Source: Plasmodium brasilianum
Taxonomy: Eukaryota > Apicomplexa > Aconoidasida > Haemosporida > Plasmodiidae
Length of the DNA stretch: 64,000 nucleotides
Direction of reading: 5' to 3'
Assembly (NCBI RefSeq): GCF_023973825.1
Contig: NC_090123.1
Location: 1,533,501 to 1,597,500, forward strand
Below the pieces are notes generated by a model. The model was not told the DNA's origin. It saw nothing but the letters and a program-made list of their open reading frames with translations, and ran no database searches. The position numbers and the translations under genes are program-made. This document shows positions 34,697 through 46,453 of the stretch, piece after piece. Every line of letters starts with the position of its first letter. The stretch's first letter is position 1.

Positions 34697-34773
34697 TGCT
34701 TGATAAACATAACTCTAATACACATATAAAAATATGCGCTCATGTAGAATATTTCTTAAGAAGTAAAATACTT
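33126..34773. other. Intergenic region between PIG-A start and Derlin stop
   Basis: Very AT-rich, with A and T homopolymers and TATA-type tracts. It contains the PIG-A promoter side and the Derlin 3' UTR. No exon is supported. Confidence 0.55.
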
Positions 34774-34998
34774 TCAACTATCGCCTAGTCTTACACCTCT
34801 TCCAATGAAAACTCTTCTGCTCGTTCCACTACTGTTCGTCGTTCTTGGGCTATTAATATTTCTGTACCCATATCTCGAGAAATTACCTCTTATTCCTTGA
34901 CTTATGCGAAATTCTCGCAACTTCATCATTATCTTGTCAAATATTTGTGGAGTCTTTTCTAACAAATTTGGACCACCTGAACAAATAAAAAATAAAAA

Positions 34999-35040
<42 letters not shown>

Positions 35041-35406
35041 ATTATGTTAAGGTAAAAAAAAAAAAAAACATTTACATGAACAGTTCAGAATAAATTTTTT
35101 GTTAATGCAAGAACATTTTTTTGTAATACCCTCTCTTGGAAGAAGTTCCCTAAAAAAATAGTACATATGTCCTGATAATAAGCCCATAATGTCAATCCAT
35201 ATGGACTGTCCCATAATAAAATGTAAAAAGATTAAAGCGAAAGGTAACTGATACCCTTTTACAGTAAAGAAATAAATCGAAACCTGACTCCATGCCTCTC
35301 TCCTAGACCAATAATATATTATTGCAAATAAAAGAGAATTTCCCAAAAATGGATAACCTACAAAATGGATAAAATAAAGGAGTGGTTTTGGCCTTTATGC
35401 ATGGTA

Positions 35407-35450
<44 letters not shown>

Positions 35451-36016
35451 TTAAGCGTGTACATATGTATGTGTGTGTGTATATGTAGAAACACATAAAA
35501 AAGTACACAAATATAAAATTGCACGTATATACATATATGTATATATATATTTTTTTTTTTTTTTTACGTGCTTATTCATAGACAAATGCACACGGGTGTA
35601 TAAATACGGCACAATTTTTCTTTTTCTTTTTTTAATTTATCGCTGCTTTTGTACTTACCCCTTGGCCAATAAAAGAAAATACTTATTAGGGATAAAAAGG
35701 TACACTGAATAGTAATAAAATATAAATACGACCCAGGACTTGAGAATACTGCATTTTTTTCCAACGATGAGGAAAATTGAGCAAATAAGGACATGAAAAA
35801 TACCCAAGATAAAGAAAATTTCCCAATATATAAAAAGTTAAGAAAAATTCTCCATATTTGATAATTATTATATATTAAATTCCAGTCTAATAAAAGGTAT
35901 ACAACGTTTAATAAATTACAAGTTATCAATAAAGTAACTAAAAAAATTAATGTTATCAAATATTTTGTTACATTTGGTAAATTATTATACCAAACTTCTG
36001 GGCCATATATATCCAT
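34774..36016 (-). CDS. Derlin (DER1-like protein)
   Basis: Three exons in phase, 36016-35659, 35357-35130 and 34976-34774, encode 262 aa. The N-terminus MDIYGPEVWYNNLPNVTKYL and following NYQIWRIFLNFLYIGKFSLSWVF match the Derlin core, in which a cytosolic N-terminus is followed by W(R)-x-T/N-NF-type motifs. Exon 2 carries the WSRREAW and QLPFALIFLHFIMGQSIWID segments, then a GHMYYFF motif near the last membrane helix; four to six hydrophobic segments are visible. The C-terminal tail is Arg/Ser/Asn-rich and ends without an SHP box I can recognise. Derlins are rhomboid-fold pseudoproteases in ER-associated degradation, linking to p97/CDC48. Plasmodium also has an apicoplast-type Der1 with a bipartite leader; this one has no leader, so the ER form is more likely. 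Confidence 0.93.
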
Positions 36017-38154
36017 TATTTTCGAAAGTTCATGTAAACTTGAAAATGAAAAAAAAAAATTAAAAAAATAAAAATTAAAAAGAAAAATGAATGAATATTT
36101 TTTATCTTCTCTACATAGGCATTTAAAAGGTTGATAATTGCCTTGCGCTTGTAACTTGTGTAACTCTTTTCTTCACGCTTGTTTAGAATCTAATTCAGTA
36201 TTTGTGTTTGACGTATTATCCGTATATACTACGTGTCTTCTAAGTAAATTCTATATGTTCTCACTATAAACTCAATGTATATTCAGCTTTTGTTAAACCT
36301 CTTTTCAGCTTCTATTCAACTTTTGTTCTACTTCTGCTCAACCTCTGTTCAGATTGGTTACCTGTGTTTTTACTTTTGTTTTTATTCTCTAATAATTTGT
36401 TATCACATAGCATACTAAATATTCATTAATATGCATTCATCTTACACAAAAAAAAATATATAATAAAAAAAAAAAAAATTAATGCATTATTAGATCAAGC
36501 ATAATATATCTTCTTAAAATACATGTACTTAGAGGAAAAGAATAGGGTGAAATGTAATCATAGGTAACACATGGGAAATGAACAAAAAAAAAAAAAAAAA
36601 AAATGAAAAAAAAAGAAAATGGATCAAAAGTGAACGCAAGAAAAGAGATGAGAGGTGAAAATAAGAAAAGAGATGAGACGTAAAAGAAAAGAAAAGAAAA
36701 GAAAATGGAAGTAAATAGGGGAAAATAAATTTTAATCATTACATGTGAAGGAATTCCGCGTATAATCATTTTAAGTAAATATGGATACAAAAATTACTTA
36801 TATTTTTTATTAAGTTATAAGCGTATAAAAATATCAGTGTACATATATGTAAAGATATATTACATGTTTGCTCTCATTGTTTCTATGTATGGGTTCCGTT
36901 ACTATTGATTACATTCATATTCTATGAATAGGGCGAATTTATTATATCGCTCAAGTATACGCATATATATACTTATATACAACCATAACCTATACGTTAT
37001 ATGTTTGATTATTCTTTGTTTATTTAAACGTTCATATGGTGGTTTGTTGGATTTTTTTACTTTATTTTTTGCTTGGTTTTTATAATTTTTCTGCTTGAAT
37101 ATTTTGCTTGGTTTTTGTGCTAAATTTAGCTGCATATTTTTCTGCATATTTTTTTGCATATATTTTTGCATATTTTTTTGCATATATTTTTGCATATTTT
37201 TTTGCATATATTTTTGCATATTTTTTTGCTTATTTTATTGCATATTTTTTTGCTTATATTTTTGCATATTTTTTTGCTTATATTTTTGCATATTTTTTTG
37301 CTTATTTTATTGAATATTTTTTTGCTTATTTTATTGCATATTTTTTTGCTTATTTTATTGCATATTTTTTGTGCTTAATATTGTTGTGTATTTATTGTGC
37401 TTGCATTTTTTGCTTAATTTTTTTTTTTTTTCTATGCATCAGATTACTATTCTTACAAAGACCGCAAAAAACTTTTTGTTTCATTTACATAGCTATAAAT
37501 TACTTGTTTCATATTTTTAAATGATTTTACCTTACACATTAGTAAAATATTACAGTATTAAAAAAACATATATGTATGTATATTTATATGTTTGTATATT
37601 TATATATTTGTATATTTATATGTTTTATACTTATATATTTTATACTTATATGTTTGTATACTTATATATTTTATACTTCTATGTTTGTATATTTATATGT
37701 TTATATATTTGTATGTTTGTATATTTATATAATGTACATTAATACATATACATATTTATATACATTTATGTATATGTGTATATATGCACACGTTCGTAAG
37801 CATACATATTTACCCATTTCTTCCCATTGTATGCTATGGAAAATATTTGATGGAGACCCACATAAGCATGTTCTTAAATTAAATGAGCCTTTTTCATAAT
37901 TATTAAAAAAAGTTTTCTTTCTTAAGAAAATTATAAAAAATTAAAAGTAGTACAGAATAATAAAATTAAAGGATAAAAGAAATATTTATTTTATTTTGTA
38001 TATCTTATTAAAGAAAGAGAGAAATTATTTAAAAACAAAAAAAAAAAAGGCACTTTTACATTAATATACTGACAAAAGTAAAAAGTGTGAGCACAGCTGT
38101 TACACTACTTAGTTGTTATTAAGAAATGGAAACAAAAGGTATCAATTCTTAACG

Positions 38155-38193
<39 letters not shown>

Positions 38194-38680
38194 TTATAGA
38201 AAGCTTACAATAAATTCTCATTAAGCGATTTCAAATTTTTCCTTGTATTATCTTGCTGTTGTTTTTATAATTTTTCGAAATTTCTGACCATTCTCTGCAA
38301 TTTTTCCCCTTTTTTTGTTCCTCTTGCTTATGTTTAACATGTAAAAAATATAAAAAGGAAAATGCAAGAATTCCTATTTAAACATGAGTCCATTTAGAGC
38401 GAAAATTTGCTTAGTAGCCCTGGTTATCAGCGTGCATTTATATGTAATATACTAAATTGCGTATACAAAAGTTTATATGTATACATATGCTTTTATGCAT
38501 TTATATATGTGCGCTCGGTTGCTGATCTTTGAGAACATATACATGGACATGTGTGTATCATTAATATGAGCATTCTTCCCCCCCTTCTCCATGCATAAGT
38601 GCAGTAATATGTACAATATGTACAATATACATAAATATGCATAATAAATGAAAAAGTGAATAAGCACATGAGTAGATAAG
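36017..38680. other. Divergent intergenic region between Derlin and RMND1-like gene
   Basis: This 2.7-kb gap holds imperfect CTTTTGTTCAACTTCTG-like repeats (about 36270-36360), a TTTTTTTGCATATAT minisatellite, a TATATTTGTATATTTATATG array and AT tracts. Both promoters are expected here. No gene is supported. Confidence 0.6.
37130..37375. repeat. 15-bp TTTTTTTGCATATAT minisatellite
   Basis: About 16 copies of a 15-bp unit with GCATAT and GCTTAT variants. The multiple-of-three period keeps three plus-strand frames open (Ala/Tyr/Phe, His/Ile/Leu and Cys/Ile/Phe repeats), all judged artefacts. Confidence 0.92.
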
Positions 38681-39742
38681 ATGCTGAGTTGTAAATTAAT
38701 ATTATATGGGAAAAGGCCATTAAAACATCTACGTTCAGCAACTGATTTTAAGTCGTATCGTTCTGCTAGTAATAGTAGTAGCAGTAGTGGTAATAAGGAA
38801 AAAATGAGTAATAAAATATACACGCAAAAAAGGATAATAAAAAGAGATAGACTACTCGGTAGTATTAAACCATTCATAAACGAAAAATGTGATACCCCGG
38901 AAAGTAATGTAATAGCATATTATTTATGTAAATTATTGAATTTACAAATTTTGAAAAATGCATATGAGAACATTGGTTGTAAAGTTTTGTATAAAGAACC
39001 ATATTTATATGTAGAGAGTTGTGAGTATTTTAATCAACAAGATAGTTCAGGTGTGTTTTTTAAAAATGGATGTGTAGTAATATGGAATATGAAGAAAAAT
39101 AATATAACAAAATTCTTACATTTTTGTAAAAGTCATATAAACATAAATGAGACTATAGAAACCTACGATTTTGAAGAATTAGAAGTACAAAATGTGAATA
39201 ATAAAAGTTATGTAAATAATTCTATTATTTACTTAAGTTCTAATAATTATAGAACGACAGATAAGATTTCTTTCTCTTTTGGATTATTAAGTGCTGTTAG
39301 ATTAAATAATTTAGAAAAAAAAATTGAAAATAAACTACTTTTAGAAAATAATAATATAGAAATTTTAAAAAAAAAAATTAAATCAACAAACTTAGACCTA
39401 TTATCAAAACAGTTATTCACGTCAAAAATTACTTTACACAATTTAAGATATGAATTAAACATTGAACAAGATATACTTGATGTTCCTGAGGCTTTATGGG
39501 AATTAGAATACCAGAAAAAATTATTTCTTAACATTTTAAATATCTTTGATATTAAGCAAAGGGTCGACTTATTAAATCATAGACTAACTTGGACTTTTGA
39601 TTATTTAAACTCATTTCTTGATTATGTTAACCAAAAACATTCTTCGAGGTTAGAGAGGATTATAATTATAATCATTGGACTTGAGCTGATGCTCGGGGTT
39701 ATGCAGATGATTAACACGGTGGGATTTGTAAGTTTGCAATAA
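38681..39742 (+). CDS. RMND1/Rmd1 (DUF155) family protein, probably mitochondrial
   Basis: Single-exon gene, 353 aa. The N-terminal 60 residues are basic and Ser-rich (LILYGKRPLKHLRSATDF), suitable for mitochondrial import. Core motifs of the family are present: GVFFKNGCVVIWNM (about residues 123-136), ISFSFGLLSAVRLNNLEKKI, then DVPEALWELEYQKKLF, IFDIKQRVDLLNHRLTWTFD and the near-terminal LERIIIIIIGLELMLGVMQM, where the Pxxx(W/F)E and RxxxLNxRL patterns and the end membrane helix are characteristic. Homologues in humans and yeast anchor or support mitochondrial translation or membrane organisation. In Plasmodium the exact role is untested as far as I know. Earlier Met codons are absent; a later Met at codon 42 is an alternative start after the presequence. 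Confidence 0.88.
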   Translation: MLSCKLILYGKRPLKHLRSATDFKSYRSASNSSSSSGNKEKMSNKIYTQKRIIKRDRLLGSIKPFINEKCDTPESNVIAYYLCKLLNLQILKNAYENIGCKVLYKEPYLYVESCEYFNQQDSSGVFFKNGCVVIWNMKKNNITKFLHFCKSHININETIETYDFEELEVQNVNNKSYVNNSIIYLSSNNYRTTDKISFSFGLLSAVRLNNLEKKIENKLLLENNNIEILKKKIKSTNLDLLSKQLFTSKITLHNLRYELNIEQDILDVPEALWELEYQKKLFLNILNIFDIKQRVDLLNHRLTWTFDYLNSFLDYVNQKHSSRLERIIIIIIGLELMLGVMQMINTVGFVSLQ

Positions 39743-40572
39743 AAAAGGACAAGAACGTATAATAAAGTAAAAGAAGGGTTAAGAAAAAAAAAAAAAAAGA
39801 AAAGGAAAAGAAAAAATTAGCCAAAATGTAAAATTATACAAGTCTACAATGATGTTTTCCCGGTACGTATGCAAAGAATGGTAGAGAAGAGCGTCCAATT
39901 AAAAACAACAATGAACATTATACAATTATATAAAATAATATAATTCACAGGGGAACTAATTTTTTTTTTTTTTTTTTTTGTTTCCTCCTTTGTATCCACT
40001 TATAATATATGCAAACTTTTGAGACATAAATTACTTATCAATCTGATCCTATTATAAAGATACTGCATCGTTTGCTTATCTTACACTATATGATGTGTTA
40101 TTTCTATTTTTTTTTTTTTTTTTTTTTTTTCTTCTCTGGATTGAAGGGGATGGTCCCTACAAACCCTGCACATTATATCTTTCAAAAATGAATATAAAAA
40201 TACTACCCTTAATAAGCGTATACAAAAATGTAGCTTAACAATTTTTAGAATTTCAATTATCATATTGATTGTATTTCTCATATATCGTTTCATGCTACAC
40301 TCTCCTAGCTTATTTGTTTTGTATACTTTTATTCTTTTTTATGGAAAAAATATTGTTTGTGTTTTAACCCTGTTCATTTTACGATATTACTTTTCCCTTC
40401 TCAAGATTTCACGTTTTTCATTAGATTAATCGGCTTTAACTAAACAGGTTCCAACTATTTATGCATGTTCAATAGTGTGTATGTTATCTTTTCAATGTGC
40501 TCGACTGGGTATGTGTTTTCCAACTGACCCCTCTTGCCCATCTCCCCTTCCCCCAAAATTCGATCCCCCTTT
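39743..40572. other. Convergent intergenic region with a small minus-strand ORF
   Basis: This is the 3' region shared by the RMND1-like gene (+) and the TAF9-like gene (-). It includes poly-T tracts at 39960-39979 and 40111-40130 and a 70-codon minus-strand ORF, listed separately. Confidence 0.5.
40081..40293 (-). CDS. Possible small hydrophobic/basic protein (70 codons)
   Basis: ORF begins MKRYMRNTINMIIEILKIVK and continues with a hydrophobic/basic helix (LLRVVFLYSFLKDIMC), ending in a Lys run from a poly-A tract. It resembles a single-helix membrane protein, but no family is recognised and no splice partner is clear. Confidence 0.25.
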   Translation of the reverse strand: MKRYMRNTINMIIEILKIVKLHFCIRLLRVVFLYSFLKDIMCRVCRDHPLQSREEKKKKKKKIEITHHIV

Positions 40573-42723
40573 TTAGATATAACTTTTTTTCTTTGCAGAA
40601 TTAAAATTGTACTTGATATTCCATGATGGGAGTACTGTATTAATAGAACAATCATCAGGTAGGTAAGGAGGAAACCCACTTGGGTACTTTACATTTCTAT
40701 CAATAATTATATTGTTTGTATCTTTTGTTTGATATGCTAATTCATCAAATAAGAAATCATCGTTTTTTTTTCTGTAAATATATTTTAACACATATTCTTT
40801 TATGGCTAGGTTTACGCTCACCTCATCTATTATTAGCACTTGCTCGTTGATATTATTTACGCTCTCTTTTTTTATTCCATCTTTATCGTTATTTTGCGTC
40901 GTCTTTTCATTAACATTATTGTGTTCAGCCATACTGATACTGCCATTTTTGTTATCTTCCTTTTCCTCGTATGGTATCTTATCCTTATTATTTCCGTTCA
41001 TATTGCTATTTATATTGCTGTTCATATTGCTGTTTATATTGCTGTTCATATTGCTGTTTATATTGCTGTTCATATTGCTGTTCATATTGCTGTTCATATT
41101 GCTGTTCATATTGCTGTTCATATTGCTATTTATATTGCTGTTCATATTGCTATTTATATTGCTGTTCACATTGCTGTTCAAATTGATGTTCATATTGCTG
41201 TTCGTGTTGCTGTTCGTGTTGCTGTTCGTGTTGCTGTTCATATTGTTCTCTATAATTTCATCATTTGCATTCTTCACATTATTCTCTTCATTAGTTGTTT
41301 TTTCTTTTTCATCGATAACTTCATTTTTCATTTTTTCGTCTGTTGTATTGTTAACAGTTTTGTTTTCGTCATTCATCGCATCTGTACCTATGACAGTATC
41401 ACTTGACACTCTTTCGTTAAGCATGTTATCATTTTCCCCCTTTTCGTTAACCATCTCATCATGTGCACTTCTTTCCTTATCGGAACGAACAAATTCTTCA
41501 ACAGTCTTCTGATCCATCTCTTCCTGCGTATTTAGCTTTCCTATATTTATAAGTTCATTGTTGTTTTCACATAATAAGTTGTTTAGATTATTATCATCTC
41601 CATTACTGAATACCCCAGATAAGTTTATCTGTTCAATACTGTTCAAGGCCTCCTCTTCTACTTTGTTTTTCTTTGTAAAATAACTTGAAATCTTTTTAAA
41701 TATTCCATAATTGTTTTCATCATTCTGCAGTTGCACAGTACTTGCTTCATTTTGTAGTTCCTTACTGTTTTCTAAATTTCCTTCATTTTTGTTATTCTCA
41801 CTTGTTTCTATTTCTTGACGTATGTCTTTATTTCCCTCTTCTCCTTCCTTCGTATTCACTGCTTCGCTAGTGGACGATTCTGGGAGGTTCAATTTTTCCT
41901 GACTCTGTTTATGTTTTATAATGTTCATCTTCGCATTTGCGTTATTTATGCAATCTTGGCTTTTTTCCCCTTCCAAGTCAATACCCTCGTTGGAGTCAAC
42001 GTTTACATCTACACCAGCTTCTATGCTTGCACCAGCATCTTCTTTTACACCCCTTTCCACACCGACGGCTCCCTTTACTACCTTTTCTCCATTTCTTCTG
42101 TTACAATCCCCGTCATTATGGTCCTCATTGCAGTTACTACTATTTCTTATACTATTACTACCACTAGCTGCACATTTATGCACATTTTCTTTTTCCTCAC
42201 TATAGTTTGGATCGTTCATAACATCATTCTTTTCTCCTTTATTTTTACCTTCTCTTTCTGCGTCCTTTTCTTGTTCCCCATCTTTTCTGTCATTCCATTT
42301 ATCATCGCATTTTATGTTACAAATTTTTAGGTTAACTGTTGAACTACTTTTGTCAAACGAAGCTCTATTTTTGCTTTGGTCGAACATTGTGCTATTCTTC
42401 CTTTGATCATCATAATTATTCTCATCATTGTTTATAATATTGTTATTCGGTTCATCATGTATAGAAAGATTTTTATGATTTATACTTTCCTTTATACTTT
42501 TTGCATTCCTTAGTATTTTAAGCGTTTCATTTTGTATTATATCAATTAAAAAATGAATTATTTTGTAATCATATTTTTTTACATGAAAAGTTTTTAGTAA
42601 ATTTTCAATTTCTATTTCAATATTTGGAATTATGTTATAATATTCATTAATTAAATTGTTACTCACCTCTAACTTGCTTTTCTTTACACTCTTTTTCTTT
42701 GCTTTCATTTTGCTACTTTTCAC
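40573..42723 (-). CDS. TAF9: TAF9-like (TFIID-31) protein with large low-complexity insert
   Basis: Single exon, 716 aa. Residues 36-90 (EIEIENLLKTFHVKKYDYKI, IHFLIDIIQNETLKILRNAK) match helices 1-2 of the TAF9 histone fold (a long helix with Y-x-x-x-v-x-x-L-l, then ILxxAK). The C-terminal 85 residues match the rest: DEVSVNLAIKEYV (helix 3, D-V-x-LAI), FLFDELAYQTKDTNN (the LLDIAxxxN segment) and YPSGFPPYLPDDCSINTVLP, NIKYNF (the xGxxLPPDxYCLTaPNYxLK end). Between them lies an insert of about 540 aa: Asn/Asp/Glu/Lys-rich, with many Asn-Met/Ile-Asn-Ser repeats (about 40990-41260). TAF9 is a histone-fold subunit of TFIID, and of SAGA in other eukaryotes, pairing with TAF6. Human TAF9 is about 264 aa; the fold is complete here but split. 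Confident by motifs at both ends, not by an alignment search. Confidence 0.8.
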   Translation of the reverse strand: MKSSKMKAKKKSVKKSKLEVSNNLINEYYNIIPNIEIEIENLLKTFHVKKYDYKIIHFLIDIIQNETLKILRNAKSIKESINHKNLSIHDEPNNNIINNDENNYDDQRKNSTMFDQSKNRASFDKSSSTVNLKICNIKCDDKWNDRKDGEQEKDAEREGKNKGEKNDVMNDPNYSEEKENVHKCAASGSNSIRNSSNCNEDHNDGDCNRRNGEKVVKGAVGVERGVKEDAGASIEAGVDVNVDSNEGIDLEGEKSQDCINNANAKMNIIKHKQSQEKLNLPESSTSEAVNTKEGEEGNKDIRQEIETSENNKNEGNLENSKELQNEASTVQLQNDENNYGIFKKISSYFTKKNKVEEEALNSIEQINLSGVFSNGDDNNLNNLLCENNNELINIGKLNTQEEMDQKTVEEFVRSDKERSAHDEMVNEKGENDNMLNERVSSDTVIGTDAMNDENKTVNNTTDEKMKNEVIDEKEKTTNEENNVKNANDEIIENNMNSNTNSNTNSNTNSNMNINLNSNVNSNINSNMNSNINSNMNSNMNSNMNSNMNSNMNSNINSNMNSNINSNMNSNINSNMNGNNKDKIPYEEKEDNKNGSISMAEHNNVNEKTTQNNDKDGIKKESVNNINEQVLIIDEVSVNLAIKEYVLKYIYRKKNDDFLFDELAYQTKDTNNIIIDRNVKYPSGFPPYLPDDCSINTVLPSWNIKYNFNSAKKKSYI
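40831..42453 (-). other. Insert splitting the TAF9 histone fold
   Basis: About 540 codons between helix 2 and helix 3 of the TAF9-like protein. It is rich in Asn, Glu, Lys, Asp and Ser, with a 100-residue SNMN/SNIN repeat region, and no stop. Most is probably disordered. Confidence 0.75.
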
Positions 42724-43973
42724 CTGTCATAATGTTAATATGCCAACGTACTACTCCACAGGTACTGATATACATACGTACTATACACACGTGTATTGTA
42801 TCCCTGTATGAGTACGCACATATATATATATATAATTAAACATATATATAAAGAAACATATATATATATATATATATAATTAAACATATATATAAACAAA
42901 CATACATAAATACATTCTGCAATGCTTCTCCTGTGCTTTATAAATTGTTGACGTGAGGGTTATATTTTCAAAAGACCATTTTTGAGAAAATAAAAAAAGG
43001 AATGGATGAAAAAATGAAAAAAGCAAGAAAGGAAGAAAGGAAGAAAATAGAATATTCCATTTTCAGCCTTTCGCTTACAATATTTTTGAAGAATTTATTA
43101 TACTTCATGCAGAATTCTTTTTTTTTTTTTTTTTTTATATTATTTTTATTTTATTTTTTTTTTTTTTTTTTTGCATTTGTTAAGTACTATGGGGCATAAA
43201 ATGGTGCATGTGGTAAATACATTTTTGAAAAAAAAAAAAAAAAAAAAAGCAAAAGCAGAATTGACCAAAAGAGCGAAGTCAGCAAAAAGCAATCTTTTAA
43301 TTATGACAAAATATAAACTTTTAAAATGACTAAATTGAAAAGCAAAATGTAGTAGAAATGAGAAGGTGGAGACACAACGCATTTTTTTAAATGCAGAAAT
43401 GCATGATTATTATTGCTTTGGATATTTCATAAAAGATGATAAATTTAATCTTTATTTTCATTTATAATTTTGGTTAAAAAAATTTCCCGTTTATTTTGTT
43501 TAATATGCTCCTTTTGAGGCGTTTCAAAGGGGAAAAATGGAGGTATGGTTTTATGTATGTATTGTACACTTATTGTACGTGCATTTGTACACCTATTTGT
43601 AGACCTATTTGTACACGTATGCATATGAGCAACAAATGTACGGTTAAATTATAACATATGATATATGCGCAGTTATAATATAAGACATCGTACGGGATGA
43701 TAGAAAATTTAAATTAAAAATTTTAAATACTAACTGCAAATTGCGAACTTCAAAATTCATGAAGCAATAGTAATGAAAAAAAAAAAGTAAAATAACGAAA
43801 AAATACTGTACGAAAAACTGCTAACAATTATACAGATTTAAAAAAATTTCTCCATGAACAGGAAAGGAAAAGAAAGGAATCATAAAAACTGGTCTTATGA
43901 GAACATAGGAAACTTTAATCGGCGGGGATCCATAAGTATATATATACATGAGCATACATACGTACTTGCATAC

Positions 43974-44026
<53 letters not shown>

Positions 44027-44505
44027 CATGCACAAGCGTTTGCGTACTGAAAAACGTAAGTATAAAACTGCTTTAAAAGTAAAGCGCACTGAGTTATGCC
44101 CCCTTCTTCCATAGCGAAATAACATTTATTATATTTATTTTTTTTCCTGTCCTTTATTGAATTTTAACGCCATCATTTTTTAGTAATATTTTTATGGACT
44201 TATATAAACCACACAAATTTAAGCTTTCCTGTGTATTACGGGGTTTACCTTTCATAAGTAAGATGTTAGCGCATAATGATACATGAGATGGGGAAAAAAA
44301 AAAAAAAAAGCGGTACTAGTTGAGGCGCAAAAGGCATAGTATACTGTAATATGTTCATTCCATTTTTGCTGTTTTTCTGTGCATCCGCTTATATTCCTTT
44401 CCGTTTTCACAGAGCTTGCCATTCTAGCCACCCTGACCACTATCAATATACTTATCGCTGTTACCTCCTCTACCACCTGCATCGCCCTAAGTGTATCTTC
44501 ATATC
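42724..44505. other. Intergenic region between TAF9-like start and SDS22 stop
   Basis: This holds the TAF9-like promoter side and the SDS22 3' UTR. It contains poly-T runs at 43117-43136 and 43154-43173, and a long (TA)n at 43972-44022. I see no exon. Confidence 0.55.
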
Positions 44506-45881
44506 CTACTCAGCTTGCGTTACCTTTATGGGTGCAATAAGCAGAGCGTCCAACTGTTTCAACTGGGGAAGAATACTTATTACTTTATTCCTATAACTTT
44601 CTTTTAACATATCCTGGATTTGATTTTTCTCTAAATACAATGTTTGAAGGTTTTCATTTTTCCTTAACTGTTCAATCATTTCTATATTGTTAATATTATT
44701 ATTATTTAACCATAACTCTTCTAATGATTTTAACTCTGAACATATTACTATATCATCAATTTCGTTATATGATAAGTCTAGTACTTTTAAATATTTTAAA
44801 TCTTTTATTCTGTCTAAAATGGAATTTAGTTTGTTATAACTCAAGTATAACTCATTGATGTGTAAGATGTTCTTAATGGATTTATCAGACCAACTGGTTA
44901 GTCTATTATGCTGTAAACTTAATTTTTTTAATTTTGGTAAATGTGGTAAGTCTAATTCTTCTATTTTATTTTTTCCTAGCCACAATTCTTCTAAATTTGT
45001 CAAGTTTTCTAGGTTTTCTATTTTTCTAATTTTATTATAACCTAATTCTAATAGCTTCAGCTTTTTACAATTGTGCAAGTTTTCGATCTGTTCTCACAGG
45101 GGAAGAAGCGCACACGTATATGTGGGTGTGTGTGTGTGAGGGGATGCTTTACAGTTACACATCGATGGGCACGTAGGTATGTACATATACAGGTATATAT
45201 ACACGTAAACAAATATACCCAATACAAACTCATAAGTATACATATATATATATAAATATATATATATTTTGCGCATGCGCAAATAAAAATTAAGCTTTTC
45301 ATTTGGAACAGTTAAAAAGTAGACATACGTTTAACGAAAATATGTTCACTCATACCACTTTTTTACCTTTGTAATTTTGTTACTAGATAGGTATAACTCT
45401 TCCAGGTTTACAAGAGTTTCTAAATTTTCAATTATTTTTATCTTGTTGAAAGAGAGGTCTAACACCCTGAAGAGGTATATGTATATATGAGAGAAGGTAC
45501 ATAGTTACACATACATATATATGGAAGTATAAACACGTACATACATATGCACGATCAAACGGAAAAGACATATAGTGCGCTTCAAGGGGTGCATTGTATA
45601 AGCACTACTAGTCTGTGTAAAAAATGAATGTGTTACAATTTACCTTAACTTTACTAACATTGATATGTTTTCTATTTTTTTAATCATGTTTTCATATAAT
45701 TCTAAATGTTCAAGTTCCAAATTGTTGTCTAGGTTTTCTATTTTTTCAATACAGTTAGATATGAGCTGCAGGGTCTGAACGAAAAAGGGGGGAAGAAAAA
45801 AGGAGAGTGGAAAAAGTAGATGAAAGGAAAAAATAAAATAATAAAATGAAGAAATAAAAACGACAAAAAAAAAAAAGAAGC

Positions 45882-45929
<48 letters not shown>

Positions 45930-46357
45930 GGTGCCCATTAGTGAAGAAAACAAAATGAAAGCAAAGATATCCACGTGGTGCACTGTTCATTAGTGTGGCA
46001 TGTGCACTTTTTCACGTAAAATGTAAATGTGCACATATGGACATATGCATGGATTGAAATATAGGCTGATGTATGTCTATAATACTTCTGATTTGTCTCG
46101 CCCCTGTTGTGTTCGTAAGCCAAATGACAATACACATCAGTCCAAACACACATATCGATAAAATAATTATATAACGCGTGTGAAAAAAAAAAAAAAAAAA
46201 AAAGAAAGAAAAAAGTTAAAATATATAAAAGACTAACTTTTAACTTTCTACATTTTTCCACATTTTCTATTTTTTTAATTCTTGAATATTGATAAGATAT
46301 TATGGTTTCATCTTCGTCAATTGTAGTTATTTCCCCCAAAACGTTGTAGGTTGCCAT
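44506..46357 (-). CDS. SDS22: Protein phosphatase 1 regulatory subunit SDS22 (leucine-rich repeat)
   Basis: Four exons in phase, 46357-46238, 45774-45644, 45466-45367 and 45087-44506, encode 310 aa. After the N-terminal SYQYSRIKKIENVEKCRKL, about eleven 22-residue SDS22-type leucine-rich repeats follow, such as LQLISNCIEKIENLDNNLEL, LDLSFNKIKIIENLETLVNL, LWLGKNKIEELDLPHLPKL, LDLSYNEIDDIVICSELKSL and LYLEKNQIQDMLKESYRNK, ending in ILPQLKQLDALLIAP, the usual LRR cap. SDS22 binds the PP1 catalytic subunit at a face distinct from the RVxF groove and helps its maturation; the P. falciparum homologue PfLRR1 has been described as a PP1 regulator. In other eukaryotes SDS22 and inhibitor-3 form a ternary complex with PP1; inhibitor-3 is encoded at the start of this window. 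Length is typical of the family. Confidence 0.92.
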
Positions 46358-46407
46358 GAACTACACTATACCTGTTTGTCACGTCCTGCCTTGTTAATTT
46401 AAGCGAG

Positions 46408-46453
<46 letters not shown>

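Noticed and set aside
40802..41512. 236-codon plus-strand hydrophobic ORF with ILLF repeats
   Set aside because: It is the antisense of the SNMN/SNIN repeats in the TAF9-like gene.
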